Of a stretch of DNA of 64,000 bases, positions 36,171 through 45,494 are shown piece after piece; position 1 is the stretch's first letter, and every line of letters begins with the position of its first letter. A program made the translations under genes and the position numbers. The stretch is taken from NCBI GenBank assembly GCA_003193925.1, contig PSPG01000002.1, positions 41,258-105,257 of the forward strand, written 5' to 3'. This stretch comes from Candidatus Thalassarchaeum betae (GTDB lineage: Archaea > Thermoplasmatota > Poseidoniia > Poseidoniales > Thalassarchaeaceae). The notes under the pieces are model-generated. The model was given only the letters and a program-made list of their open reading frames with translations. It did no database searches and was not told where the DNA came from.

Positions 36171-36179
36171 GTATATAGG
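36171..36179 (+). promoter_or_regulatory. Box A promoter of the 1,863-aa surface protein
   Basis: GTATATAGG predicts transcription near 36200, about 20 nt before ATG 36221. Confidence 0.55.
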
Positions 36180-36220
36180 GCGAATGTTCAAGTGGATTCG
36201 GAAGGCCATCTCCAGTTCTG

Positions 36221-39200
36221 ATGGTAGCGTGTGCTTCGTCTGGAGACCCGTCACGGCTGCGTGAAGCAGCCCTTGGCGTCGCGCTGATGCTGCTGATGTC
36301 ATTGTCTCCTGTACTCATGCAGTTCGATGCCCACGTCCGGATGCAGACCGGGGACGGCACCCAGAGCCCATGGTCCGACGGTGGTCAGCCATGGCCGCAG
36401 TCGGGCAGGACGCCGGGCAGGGTAGCGGATGTCCCGGCGCACAGCCCTGACGGGGGTGCTGGCAACGGTACGCCGGCCGACGCGGCTGAACTGATGTCGA
36501 TAGTCGAGCCAGCGGTGAACTGGGTCTACGGCTCGTACTCCATCAGCACAGACGCGCTGGCCACCCCGATTGCGGACCTGTCTGCATCGGTGACCAAGGA
36601 CGAGGCGGCTGCCGAGCGCTGCGGTGGCAGTTCACTGTTCACCATCCTAGTCCAGACCGATTCCAATTCGGATCACACATTCCTCAGGATCGTCGAGGGC
36701 GAGGATGCCGACCTCGCTTGGTCGGTCGACTTGGGTTTGACCGAGTACGTGAAGGCTGCCCCCGTAGTAGTCGACGTCGATGGCGACGGGATGCAGGAGG
36801 TCCTCGTCGCATACGACGCCTCTGGAACCCTCTACCTCGACGCCTGGGCTCCTAGGCTGACCTGCTCGGTCACGGGATGGTCCCCTGGAGGGCATGGGGG
36901 AGAATTACTGTGGTCTTGGAGCGACGAGTCCCTGATGATTAGCAGTAATCAAGGGCCTTACTCGAGCAGCGCCCTCGGGGGGCACAAGCCGACAACCCAG
37001 CCCCTCCTCGCCGATCTGGACCTAGACGGGGATGCCGAAATTGTAATTGCCGCCATAGACGAGGTCTCCGGGGAACCGGTCGTGGTCGCCCTAGGGCTGT
37101 CCGAAAGCGGGGCCACCCTGCTTTGGGACGCTGCATTGGACAAGGGCAGTCACCCCTCTGACCCGGCCTTCGCACAGACCGATGATACGACGGGGTACGT
37201 GCTCCTGACGACGACCCAGCACAACAGTGGAGCCATGTGGGTTTGGAAGTTGGACTCAGCGAGCGGCGATTCCAGTTGGGACGGGCTGTCCCTGACGAAC
37301 TCCGATGGCGACACGGACGCCCCGCACATCAGGCTACCCGGGCCCGTGATAGCTAATCTCGACAGCGACTCAGCTCCTGAGATGGTGCTCACGATACCGA
37401 CGGACTTCGACGGCTCAGGCTCTGTCGACGGGGCGGAGTTCATCGGAATGGAGATTGGCAACGGCGACGTGCTCTGGGACTTCGAGGCATCGAACGGCTA
37501 CGCCGACGCCCCTCCTGTGGTGATTGACACCGATGGAGACGGTCAGCACGACAGGGTGTGCTGGGTGACTTGGTCCCAGGAGACCACATGGGCCAGACAT
37601 GGCCATGCCGGCTGTCACGACGTGAGTGGTTCCAGCCCGGATCAGGCCTGGCAGAAGAGCCTTGAGCAGAGCAGCGGCTATCCGAACGACGAGATAGCCG
37701 TCGCCCCCCCGACATGGATGGACATAGACGGCAACGGCGAGCAGGAGCTACTGGTCGCCTACGGCCGCTCGCTGTGGGCCTTCGACGGTGACGATGGCTC
37801 GACTTTCGTTTGGGGTGGATCCATCGATCTGCCCCATAGGACTTGGTCCGCCCCCGCCCTGGCTGACATGGACGGAGGTGCGACTCTCGATCTGGTTCTC
37901 GGTGACACGGTCGTGTCGCACGCCCTGGCTGATGTCAGGCCCCTGCTGGACCAAAGGGGCATCGAGTTCAGCCCCAGCGAGCCCGATCCCGGCGAGGCTG
38001 TCACCGTGACTGCGCTGTTCGAGAACTCGGGGACTGCCGACACTGATGATGAGACCGAGGCCAAGCTGTATGCGAACGGCCAGCTGATAGCCAGCTACGA
38101 GGCAGGCACCATGGAGCCAGTTGGCCCAACCGGCGGGGGCTCCTTCGAGTCATTCAGCGTAGAGTGGAGTGGGCCGCTGGGCGAGCACGTCTTCGAACTG
38201 GTCCTCGACCCCTACTCCAACGTCTCTCAATCAAGGCGCGACAACGACGCCCAGACCACCACGCTAGCTATCGTGGCACCCTACAACGCGACTTTCGAGA
38301 TACCTACCGAGCCAATCAGGGTAACTCCCGGGGAAAGCGCGCTGGCGGCCCCTAACATCCGCTCGACGGGCAGGCTTGCAGGAACCTGGAGTCTTGCCGT
38401 GGACGACTCTTCGCTACCTGGAGGCTGGACTTGGAGCGACGAGTCTGGCGGGGGCCTGAGCGGAATCGAGATAGACGTCGATGCGGTATGGGCCCCCCAT
38501 CTCCGCATTCATGCCCCAGCTGACGCCTTGGGCTCGGATGCCGGTCACCTCGGCCTCACTCTGACTCTGGACGACGACCCGGACAACGTCAGTGTGTCGG
38601 CTTCCCTCCCCATCGAGGCCAACCGGACCCGTGGACTATCCCTGCGTGGACCCGATGGAACCGCTGCGAGCACCGGTTACGGCCTGCTGGGCGCCGACGC
38701 ACAGGCTTGGATGCTGCTCCAAAACCTCGGTAACGCCCCTGAGAACCAGATTACGATTTCGTGGAGCGGCACCGCATGGGGCACGGATCTCAGACTGTAC
38801 GACATGGCTGGTATCGAGCAGCCGGCACTGTCTCTAGCACCAGATGAGGTGCTGCTTCTGACAGCGAGGATGGAAGTCCCGGATGATGCTAATCTGGGCG
38901 ACTCTGTGGCCACTCCTCTGTCTATGTGCGTAGGCAGTGGAGAGGAAGAGACCTGTCAGACGATCTCACTCACCTTCGAAGCGGCGGGGGTCGTGACAGA
39001 TGTCCACCAACGCAGCGTACCTGCGCAGGGTTTGGAGTGGGCCGTCCACGCTGATATGCCCATCGGGGCGATGCAACTTACCTGGTCGCTCGCCGACGCT
39101 GGGATGACCGTACAGGGATGGTCCTGGAGCGCGAGTGGTAACCTGTCGATTGCCGGTGACACGGTCATCATGACAGGGGCAATCGGTTCCCAGGCCTTCG

Positions 39201-41812
39201 GGACCCTGACCCTCGGCCTACCCGATGACTCCCCTCCGGCCTTCCACTCCTTCTCTGACGCGAGCGACCAATCGGCTAATCACGTCCTCAGGGTCTCTCT
39301 CGAAGTCCTGCAGATATACAGGGCCTCGCTATTGGTGATCTCGCCCACGGAGCAACCTCACTTGGTCGAGGTCAATGAGGAGTCTCTGGTCATGGTCCGC
39401 CTCGAGAATCCTGGCAACGGCGACGACACTTACCACTTGACTTACGAAATCCTCCTCGACGAGAACATCACCGAGGACCCGGGTGTGGGGGTTGCCTTCT
39501 CCAATGACATGGTGTCCTTGGGCGCAGGTAGTCTGACGAACATACCTGTGACCGTTGTACTACCTGACACCACCCCTGCTCGTGCCCCCGTCAGTATCGA
39601 AATCCACATGACCTCGATGGGAGACCAGTCAGTCAGTGACTCGGACGTCGTGATCCTCGAGGCTAGTCAGGACCACCGATGGAACATCACTGCGAGCGTC
39701 GGTGAGTCCATCGCCGATGGAAACACCTTCGCCGTCGCACCCGGAGGAACTCTGGAGGTGAGCGTCGAAGCGAAGAATGTCGGTAATCTGATCGATGACC
39801 TGACTCTGACAGTGAGTTACGAGGTTACCTTGGCGGGCGATGACGCCTCACAAGGCTGGGACTCCCAAGGAGATACAGTGGTCGACATCGGAGTGAACCA
39901 GACTGCACTGATGACGGTCAACGCGACCGTGCCTGCAGACGCTTGGAACGGCTCTACAATGCAAGTAACCGTCACCGCCACTGCTCAGGATGAGGAGGTG
40001 GGTTCGTTCACTTTCGGCATCGAGGTGACTCATGTGCCAGCTTGGTCGGCCTCGGCAGACCAGACCTACCTCGATATACACCCCAATGGCTCAAGCATAG
40101 AACTGACCGTGATTCAGCAAGGCAACTCCCCCACGATGCCATATGCTACAGTGTGGGTGAGCGGTGAGAGCGGTTGGCATATTGTCGTCTCCGACGAACT
40201 CCCTGTCCTTTCCCCCGGTGAGACTGCTCCGATGATGCTCAACATCACCCCGCCTGACACAGCGCAGCATGGCAGGGCAGTGGAACTCCACGTCAAACTA
40301 AGGGAAGGCGACGGTAGCGGAGAGACAGAAATCACTCTGCCTCTGCGTGTCGCCATCATCAACGACTTCAATCTGAGCGGGCAGGGGCCTTGGTTCATCT
40401 CTGGCGATGGGGGTCACCCAATCGCGGAACTTCAGAACCTCGGTAACGCCCCCACTACCATCGCCCTGCAGGTCCTGAGCCTGCCTAGCGGCTGGATTGT
40501 CGTCGGGCAGACCGAAGTCGTCCTCGGGGTCGGTGAGATTAGAGGTGTTCCCCTGGAGGTGATTCCGTCTGCTGACTGGGACGGCAGCGCCCAGACCGTA
40601 CGCATCCTCGCCGAGGATGCAGACGGGAACCAGCGCGAGGTCTCCCTGAACACCGAGCAATCGTCGTACTCCTGGGCATCTTCCCCCGTGATAGTGGTAA
40701 TGATGGGTGACCATGCGCTGCTTCAGATCCACGGCACCACCTCTGCTTCCAGTGTCGTTGATTCCGTGTCCGGACAGTTGCAATGGGACGATAGGGGCGG
40801 TTGGGCGTTGCCGGCAGTGGCCAGTGGGAATGGCTCCTTGAGCGTGGACTCATCCAGCCTCGACTACGTCTCCCACGTCGTCGAGCCGTCCCTCAGGTCT
40901 GCTGAGTGCGAGATTCTCGGCAGTTTCGAAGAGGTAGTCGCATATTGCTCTATATTCAACGGGACGGAGCCGTTCTCATACTCGATTCTCCTAATCGACG
41001 ACCAGGGGGCGATGCTGAATTTCGCGTCCGGTCACGTCCCTGCCAACTCCCCCCACGGCCCGATCAACCTCAGTGCCGAGGGCTGGAGTCCGGAGCCGGG
41101 CAGCAGGACCCTGACGCTGAGACTGCTAGATGAGAGGGGTTTCCAAGTCGCTTTTGATGAGGCTAGCTTCCAAGTCAGAAGGAGCGACTGGAACATAGGC
41201 GTAGTGGAACTAGAGCTTGACGGGGAGGGCTCAAACCAGGAAGTCAAGGTCCTCACTCGAAGGACCAATTACCAACTACTGACTGATGCCGACTGCCATC
41301 TCTCGCTAGTCGCAGGGGAGCATTCCTCAACCCACCGAGTGGATTGGAGCAGCACATTGGCCCCCATCTTCAGAATTGACCGTCCCGATGTCGATGATGG
41401 CATCGAAATCGTCGTGACTATCGGGTGCGAGTTCCCCTGGGACTCAGATTCCGACCCGAGCGACGACGAGGCCAGACTGATTCTCTCGGGCGGCTCTATG
41501 GAGCTCCCGGAGTTCGACATGGGGACCGCAGTAGTTGCAGCCCTGCTGGTGATCGGTGCATCTGTGGCCTTCGCGTGGATGCTCAGAAACTACCGCGAGG
41601 GCAAGGAGCTCATGGAGATGGCCATGGCGACGGCAGAGGAGAGGGCAGCCAAGAAGAGTATCGAGCCAAAGGCCCCTGACACTCCTGAGCCGGTGGCTGA
41701 AACACAGGACGAAGGCATCAGCGAAGATGCTGCTGAACCGGAGTCCGAAGTCGAGGAGGGGGCGTTGGACGACTTCGAGGACAGGCTCGGGCGCCTGATG
41801 CGAGAAGACTAG
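36221..41812 (+). CDS. Giant surface protein with FG-GAP propeller, CARDB and C-terminal anchor
   Basis: 1,863 aa from ATG 36221. The N-terminal hydrophobic stretch LGVALMLLMSLSPVLM is a likely signal peptide. Roughly residues 180-560 hold six FG-GAP-like blades with calcium-loop motifs: DVDGDGMQEVLVAY, DLDLDGDAEIVIA, NLDSDSAPEMVL, DTDGDGQHDRV, DIDGNGEQELLVAY and DMDGGATLDLVLG. This suggests an integrin-alpha-like beta-propeller. A CARDB module follows (EPDPGEAVTVTALFENSG), then many Ig-like/NEW3-like beta-sandwiches. A single membrane helix (VVAALLVIGASVAFAWML) near the C-terminus precedes an acidic cytoplasmic tail. Likely a long cell-surface receptor or adhesin. Own promoter at 36171. Confidence 0.9.
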   Translation: MVACASSGDPSRLREAALGVALMLLMSLSPVLMQFDAHVRMQTGDGTQSPWSDGGQPWPQSGRTPGRVADVPAHSPDGGAGNGTPADAAELMSIVEPAVNWVYGSYSISTDALATPIADLSASVTKDEAAAERCGGSSLFTILVQTDSNSDHTFLRIVEGEDADLAWSVDLGLTEYVKAAPVVVDVDGDGMQEVLVAYDASGTLYLDAWAPRLTCSVTGWSPGGHGGELLWSWSDESLMISSNQGPYSSSALGGHKPTTQPLLADLDLDGDAEIVIAAIDEVSGEPVVVALGLSESGATLLWDAALDKGSHPSDPAFAQTDDTTGYVLLTTTQHNSGAMWVWKLDSASGDSSWDGLSLTNSDGDTDAPHIRLPGPVIANLDSDSAPEMVLTIPTDFDGSGSVDGAEFIGMEIGNGDVLWDFEASNGYADAPPVVIDTDGDGQHDRVCWVTWSQETTWARHGHAGCHDVSGSSPDQAWQKSLEQSSGYPNDEIAVAPPTWMDIDGNGEQELLVAYGRSLWAFDGDDGSTFVWGGSIDLPHRTWSAPALADMDGGATLDLVLGDTVVSHALADVRPLLDQRGIEFSPSEPDPGEAVTVTALFENSGTADTDDETEAKLYANGQLIASYEAGTMEPVGPTGGGSFESFSVEWSGPLGEHVFELVLDPYSNVSQSRRDNDAQTTTLAIVAPYNATFEIPTEPIRVTPGESALAAPNIRSTGRLAGTWSLAVDDSSLPGGWTWSDESGGGLSGIEIDVDAVWAPHLRIHAPADALGSDAGHLGLTLTLDDDPDNVSVSASLPIEANRTRGLSLRGPDGTAASTGYGLLGADAQAWMLLQNLGNAPENQITISWSGTAWGTDLRLYDMAGIEQPALSLAPDEVLLLTARMEVPDDANLGDSVATPLSMCVGSGEEETCQTISLTFEAAGVVTDVHQRSVPAQGLEWAVHADMPIGAMQLTWSLADAGMTVQGWSWSASGNLSIAGDTVIMTGAIGSQAFGTLTLGLPDDSPPAFHSFSDASDQSANHVLRVSLEVLQIYRASLLVISPTEQPHLVEVNEESLVMVRLENPGNGDDTYHLTYEILLDENITEDPGVGVAFSNDMVSLGAGSLTNIPVTVVLPDTTPARAPVSIEIHMTSMGDQSVSDSDVVILEASQDHRWNITASVGESIADGNTFAVAPGGTLEVSVEAKNVGNLIDDLTLTVSYEVTLAGDDASQGWDSQGDTVVDIGVNQTALMTVNATVPADAWNGSTMQVTVTATAQDEEVGSFTFGIEVTHVPAWSASADQTYLDIHPNGSSIELTVIQQGNSPTMPYATVWVSGESGWHIVVSDELPVLSPGETAPMMLNITPPDTAQHGRAVELHVKLREGDGSGETEITLPLRVAIINDFNLSGQGPWFISGDGGHPIAELQNLGNAPTTIALQVLSLPSGWIVVGQTEVVLGVGEIRGVPLEVIPSADWDGSAQTVRILAEDADGNQREVSLNTEQSSYSWASSPVIVVMMGDHALLQIHGTTSASSVVDSVSGQLQWDDRGGWALPAVASGNGSLSVDSSSLDYVSHVVEPSLRSAECEILGSFEEVVAYCSIFNGTEPFSYSILLIDDQGAMLNFASGHVPANSPHGPINLSAEGWSPEPGSRTLTLRLLDERGFQVAFDEASFQVRRSDWNIGVVELELDGEGSNQEVKVLTRRTNYQLLTDADCHLSLVAGEHSSTHRVDWSSTLAPIFRIDRPDVDDGIEIVVTIGCEFPWDSDSDPSDDEARLILSGGSMELPEFDMGTAVVAALLVIGASVAFAWMLRNYREGKELMEMAMATAEERAAKKSIEPKAPDTPEPVAETQDEGISEDAAEPESEVEEGALDDFEDRLGRLMRED

Positions 41813-41817
41813 GCATG

Positions 41818-42552
41818 CTAGAGGGCCAGCCTCAGCCTGTGCATGCTCTCGTACAGGGGCGTCGCCTGCTCGAGTATGGCCTCGTGCTCCGGGGTCAATT
41901 CGCCACGGCGAGGCCGGTAAGGGGCGAAACCGGTCGAGGACCAGACAGAATCGTACCAGTGCTCCCCCCATATCCCGTCGCAATGCCTCGGACCTGCTTT
42001 CCATGACAGCATCCGATCACTGAAGTCTATCCCGATTTCATCGCACAGAAGACGCAGTATTCCCCCGGGGTCCTCGAGAATGTCCCTAGAGTCTAAGATC
42101 GGCGGGATGCGCCCCGAACTCTTGGCCACGAGCTCCATCAGTCGTACCTGCTGGGGCAGTCCCGTGGACCACAGGCTGACCTCGTCGGTAATCCTAGCTA
42201 GAGAGAGCAGGACCTCCCTCGGGTCGCGCAACAGGAAGCAGTTGGACAGCGAATCGAGCCAGTCTGTATCCATTCCCGGGAGAATGTGGTGGCACATGTG
42301 TTTCTGGTACCATATCGACGCGTCCCCTGGGATATGCCCCGTCAGGTAATCGACCACCTTGGCCGAATCGGACTCGTAGTGCGCGATCACCTTCCCTGCG
42401 CCGGGGTGTTGAATACCGGTCTGCGCCAGGTAGTGCGCGTATAGCGGCTCATCGATAGCGAAGCAGTCCCGGCGGTTGTCGAACGAGTACATCATCGCGG
42501 TTGATATGTTGCGTGGCCCCGACCACATCGCGATGGCGACTCCATCAGCCAT
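41818..42552 (-). CDS. Sulfotransferase-like P-loop protein
   Basis: 244 aa from ATG 42552 (MADGVAIAMWSGPRNIST), overlapping the end of the class IV aminotransferase gene by 8 bp, so probably translated together. The PAPS 5'-phosphosulfate-type loop is SGPRNISTAMMYSF at residues 12-25. Later FLLRDPREVLLSLARI matches the 3'-phosphate-binding region of sulfotransferases. Similar sulfotransferase-like proteins occur next to or fused with class IV aminotransferases in other organisms; this is from memory and the joint function is unknown. The acceptor cannot be predicted. Confidence 0.78.
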   Translation of the reverse strand: MADGVAIAMWSGPRNISTAMMYSFDNRRDCFAIDEPLYAHYLAQTGIQHPGAGKVIAHYESDSAKVVDYLTGHIPGDASIWYQKHMCHHILPGMDTDWLDSLSNCFLLRDPREVLLSLARITDEVSLWSTGLPQQVRLMELVAKSSGRIPPILDSRDILEDPGGILRLLCDEIGIDFSDRMLSWKAGPRHCDGIWGEHWYDSVWSSTGFAPYRPRRGELTPEHEAILEQATPLYESMHRLRLAL

Positions 42553-43453
42553 CACACTCACTCCTGATGAGTTCGATGTAGAGGCTCTGGAGAAGTTCAC
42601 ACATCGGGCCTCTCTGGCCCCCGCTCATCGGATCGCCGTCGAACTCGACGACGGGGATGAGGCCGGCGAAGGTGCCTGTGACGAAAGCCTCGTCGGCCGT
42701 GCTGACATCATTGGTGGTGAAGTCCCTCTCGTGGGCTGGAATCCCATTGGCGCGGCACAGCTCGAGGACCTTGCGCCGCGTGATTCCGTCGAGGCAGTGC
42801 TCGCCCGTCGAGGTCCAGACCTCGCCATGCCTGACGATGAAGAAGTGCGTGGAGTTGCAGGTGGCTACGTTTCCAGCGGGGTCCAGCATCAGCCCCTCCT
42901 CGCCACCCTTGGCGGCAGCGTCCACGCAAGCGGCGATGCAGTTGTGCTTGGACAGGCTGTTGATCCTCGGGTCCTGGACGTTCTGCTCGCCCCTCCTCAC
43001 ATCCACAGTGACCAGTCTGATTCCTTCGACTGCCCCCCTCTCGTTTGCCCTCTTGTACTCGGGTATGATCACCAGGGTCGGCGGGCTCGATATCACCCAC
43101 GGGGCCTGATACGGGGTGGGCTTGAGGCCCCTAGTGACAATCAGTCGGACGTGCACGCCGTCATCCATGCCGTTGGCCTCGATCACCCTGTTGACTTCGT
43201 TGAGGATCTCCTCGCGTGCGCGTCCGATGTCCATGGATATCGCCTCGGCGCCCCTGAACAACCGGTCCATGTGGTCGTCGGCGAAGGCGAGGGTCCCCTT
43301 GTGCAGCCTGAACGACTCCCACACGCCGTCGCCCAGAAGGAATCCCGCGTCGAGCACGGAGACCTTGGCTTCCGGGCGCGGCAGCAACTCGCCGTTGATC
43401 GAGATGAGTACGCTCTCGTTGCGAGGATCGTCCTCGTACTCGTGGGTCCCCAT
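42545..43453 (-). CDS. Class IV PLP aminotransferase (branched-chain/D-amino-acid type)
   Basis: 302 aa from ATG 43453. Fold-type IV pattern: SVLDAGFLLGDGVWESFR, RLIVTRGL, the PLP lysine in INSLSKHNCIAACV, EGLMLDPAGNVATCNSTHFF, and GITRRKVLELCR. Such enzymes include branched-chain aminotransferase, D-alanine aminotransferase and aminodeoxychorismate lyase; by-eye comparison does not settle the substrate. It sits 8 bp after purC and overlaps the sulfotransferase-like gene, forming a tight three-gene unit. Confidence 0.88.
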   Translation of the reverse strand: MGTHEYEDDPRNESVLISINGELLPRPEAKVSVLDAGFLLGDGVWESFRLHKGTLAFADDHMDRLFRGAEAISMDIGRAREEILNEVNRVIEANGMDDGVHVRLIVTRGLKPTPYQAPWVISSPPTLVIIPEYKRANERGAVEGIRLVTVDVRRGEQNVQDPRINSLSKHNCIAACVDAAAKGGEEGLMLDPAGNVATCNSTHFFIVRHGEVWTSTGEHCLDGITRRKVLELCRANGIPAHERDFTTNDVSTADEAFVTGTFAGLIPVVEFDGDPMSGGQRGPMCELLQSLYIELIRSECDG

Positions 43454-43461
43454 CCTACACC

Positions 43462-44373
43462 TCAGAATTCGACACCGGTGAGGCGTTTGTACATCGATGC
43501 GTAGAGTTCTGCCGTCTTGTCGATCATCGCCTGCGGAAGCGCGGGTATCGGCGGCTCCTCGGTGCCCTCGGCCCTAGCGTCGTAGAGCGCCCTGTGATGT
43601 CCGATGGCGATGTAGTGCTCGCGGACGAACTCCTTCGACAGCGAGACTATCTGACCGTTGGCGTAGGTCTCGGCGTCCCACCAGCGGTCCTCGTCCAAGG
43701 TTCCGAACGAGTCGACGAGTACCGGCTTCCTGCGCGGCCCCAGCGCGAACTCCTTCTTGCCGTCGACGTGGATGAGGCCGCGCTTGTCGGCCTCGCGCCC
43801 GATAATGGCATCGATCTTGAGTACGGCTTCGAGGATGGAATCGAACTCCGCCTCGGTGAGATTGGATATCTCAAGTGCCTCCTTCCTGTCGAGGAGCCTG
43901 TCGAACGACTCGAACTTGGTAGAGACCTCGAGGTATGGCTCGGGCAGTTTGCAGCCCTCCTCGATCTGCGTCCCCGGCTCAAAGCCGAACTCCTCGGCCC
44001 CGACCTCGCCCTTGGCGTAGCGTTGCCAGCCTGAGCCGGCCAGATGATGGCGGCATATCACCTCGAGCGGGACGAAGACGTTCTCCATGTCCTGGGTGAT
44101 GGCCCCTGGCTCCCTGATGACCTCGAAACGCCTGGCGAGGCAGCGGTCGGGAGCGCTCATCTCGAGCAGATGCGTGTCGCACACTCCTTCAGCCTCGACC
44201 AGATTGAACCAGTGGCAGGTCGTGCGATTCAAACTCTCCCCCTTGCGGGGGATTAAGGATGGGATGATCTGGTCGTAGACAGAAATCTGGTCGGTGTACC
44301 GGAATTCGAGGACATCCGGGTCCTCGGTACTCCATACCTGCTTGACCTTGCCTTGGTAGAGCAACTCTCCCAT
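43462..44373 (-). CDS. purC: SAICAR synthetase (PurC)
   Basis: 303 aa from ATG 44373 (MGELLYQGKVKQVWST); ATG 44406 would add 11 residues. It ligates aspartate to CAIR in de novo purine synthesis. ATP-grasp-like features: YQGKVKQVW, YTDQISVYD, the IPRKGESLN block, EVICRHHLAGSGWQRY and LIHVDGKKEFALG, then VLVDSFGTLDEDRWW. Length is slightly long for the family because of the C-terminal segment. It heads the purC-aminotransferase-sulfotransferase unit and lies behind the binding-protein gene on the same strand. Confidence 0.93.
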   Translation of the reverse strand: MGELLYQGKVKQVWSTEDPDVLEFRYTDQISVYDQIIPSLIPRKGESLNRTTCHWFNLVEAEGVCDTHLLEMSAPDRCLARRFEVIREPGAITQDMENVFVPLEVICRHHLAGSGWQRYAKGEVGAEEFGFEPGTQIEEGCKLPEPYLEVSTKFESFDRLLDRKEALEISNLTEAEFDSILEAVLKIDAIIGREADKRGLIHVDGKKEFALGPRRKPVLVDSFGTLDEDRWWDAETYANGQIVSLSKEFVREHYIAIGHHRALYDARAEGTEEPPIPALPQAMIDKTAELYASMYKRLTGVEF

Positions 44374-44427
44374 GCCTGCACTAGAGTCGATTACGCCGAT
44401 GAACATTCCTAAGCCTGGGCTTCTGGG

Positions 44428-45408
44428 TCAGTTCCTCCTGACCAGTAGGATTACTATGAGGACTGACAGGAGCGCGATCGCTATCCAGCGCTGATCGAAG
44501 TCGCTCTGTACCCCTTCATCGTTAGACAGGAACAAATCTTGGGCAGTGTCCAGATGAGGAGACTCGGTCGAGGCCATCAGCACGATGCCCTCTATGTGGT
44601 ATGGGACCCCTCCCCTCATTCCCTTGGAAACCGCCTTTGAATTCGTGATTGAGGCCATTACGAAGTCACAGGTGTCGGCCCTCCTGAGATTCTCGATGGC
44701 CTCGAACTCGCCGCCGCTGTCCAATGGTCTGAAAGGAATTTGCACCTCATAGTGACTCTCCATCCTACTGACGACCATCTTGGAAATCTCGACCTCGTAG
44801 CCCTGCATTTCGGCATTGTCGTCTAGGTTCGACATCGGAGAGTCCTGATTATACATACAGGCCACCAATTCCTTCTCGCCCTCTAAGATACGATAGAGTG
44901 TGCCGCCCTCGGTCGGAGTCGGCCAAGCACCAATGACACTGACGAAATCGGAATCTTTCAGCTCGGTCTCACCGAGGAACCACGTCAGGTACGCCTGCTG
45001 GCCGGTGCTTGAGGAGAATATCCCCCCGAGAGCGGCGTTGATGGCCTGCAGTAACTCTAGGTTGCCCCAGTCGTCTTGAGTGTCGGATCGGGCCACCGGA
45101 ACGTACGATTCGGTCTCCTCGACCATACCGAGGATGGAGAGTCCCGGCAGATTGGCCCTGTTAGCCGGATCGGCGGCGATCAGATTGGATGTCAGCATGA
45201 AGTCGATCTCACCGACCATAAGGGCGCGCATCGCGAACTGATGGTCCTCGTAGCCGGTCTCGATTATGTGCTCGTAAGAGTCGATGAGATGTGATGCGGG
45301 AGTCTCCTGAGAAGTTCCGACGTTGTACTGCAATCCACCTGCTGCAACGGCGGGTGGCGCGGATAGAACCAATGCGCTGAGGCAGAGTGCGACCAATACG
45401 CCCCTCAT
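44428..45408 (-). CDS. Amino-acid ABC transporter substrate-binding protein, C-terminally anchored
   Basis: 326 aa from ATG 45408. Signal peptide MRGVLVALCLSALVLSAPP followed by a binding domain of periplasmic type II fold (family-3-like: EIDFMLTSNLIAA, then GYEVEISKMVVSRMESHYEV and CDFVMASITNSKAVSKGM, typical of polar amino-acid receptors). The order looks circularly permuted or divergent compared with bacterial HisJ-like proteins, since the GYEVEIS segment comes late. The C-terminus is a membrane helix (WIAIALLSVLIVILLV) and RRN, so the receptor is tethered at its C-terminal end. Divergent from the permease gene with a shared TATA region. Confidence 0.82.
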   Translation of the reverse strand: MRGVLVALCLSALVLSAPPAVAAGGLQYNVGTSQETPASHLIDSYEHIIETGYEDHQFAMRALMVGEIDFMLTSNLIAADPANRANLPGLSILGMVEETESYVPVARSDTQDDWGNLELLQAINAALGGIFSSSTGQQAYLTWFLGETELKDSDFVSVIGAWPTPTEGGTLYRILEGEKELVACMYNQDSPMSNLDDNAEMQGYEVEISKMVVSRMESHYEVQIPFRPLDSGGEFEAIENLRRADTCDFVMASITNSKAVSKGMRGGVPYHIEGIVLMASTESPHLDTAQDLFLSNDEGVQSDFDQRWIAIALLSVLIVILLVRRN

Positions 45409-45453
45409 GCCCGCGAGGGCCCGCAGGGCCGACTTAGCATTGGTGGTCCACGA

Positions 45454-45464
45454 GACTATATCCG
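45454..45464. promoter_or_regulatory. Shared box A for the divergent transporter genes
   Basis: GACTATATCCG in the 86-bp gap. On the plus strand RNA would start near 45482 (13 nt before TTG 45495). On the minus strand it would start near 45433 (about 25 nt before ATG 45408). One element could serve both genes. Confidence 0.5.
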
Positions 45465-45494
45465 AAGAAGCGCGTCAGGGGGCGAGGGTTCGCG

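Noticed and set aside
42476-43504. A 342-codon plus-strand frame over the class IV aminotransferase gene
   Set aside because: Shadow of a GC-rich real gene whose PLP motifs are clear on the other strand.
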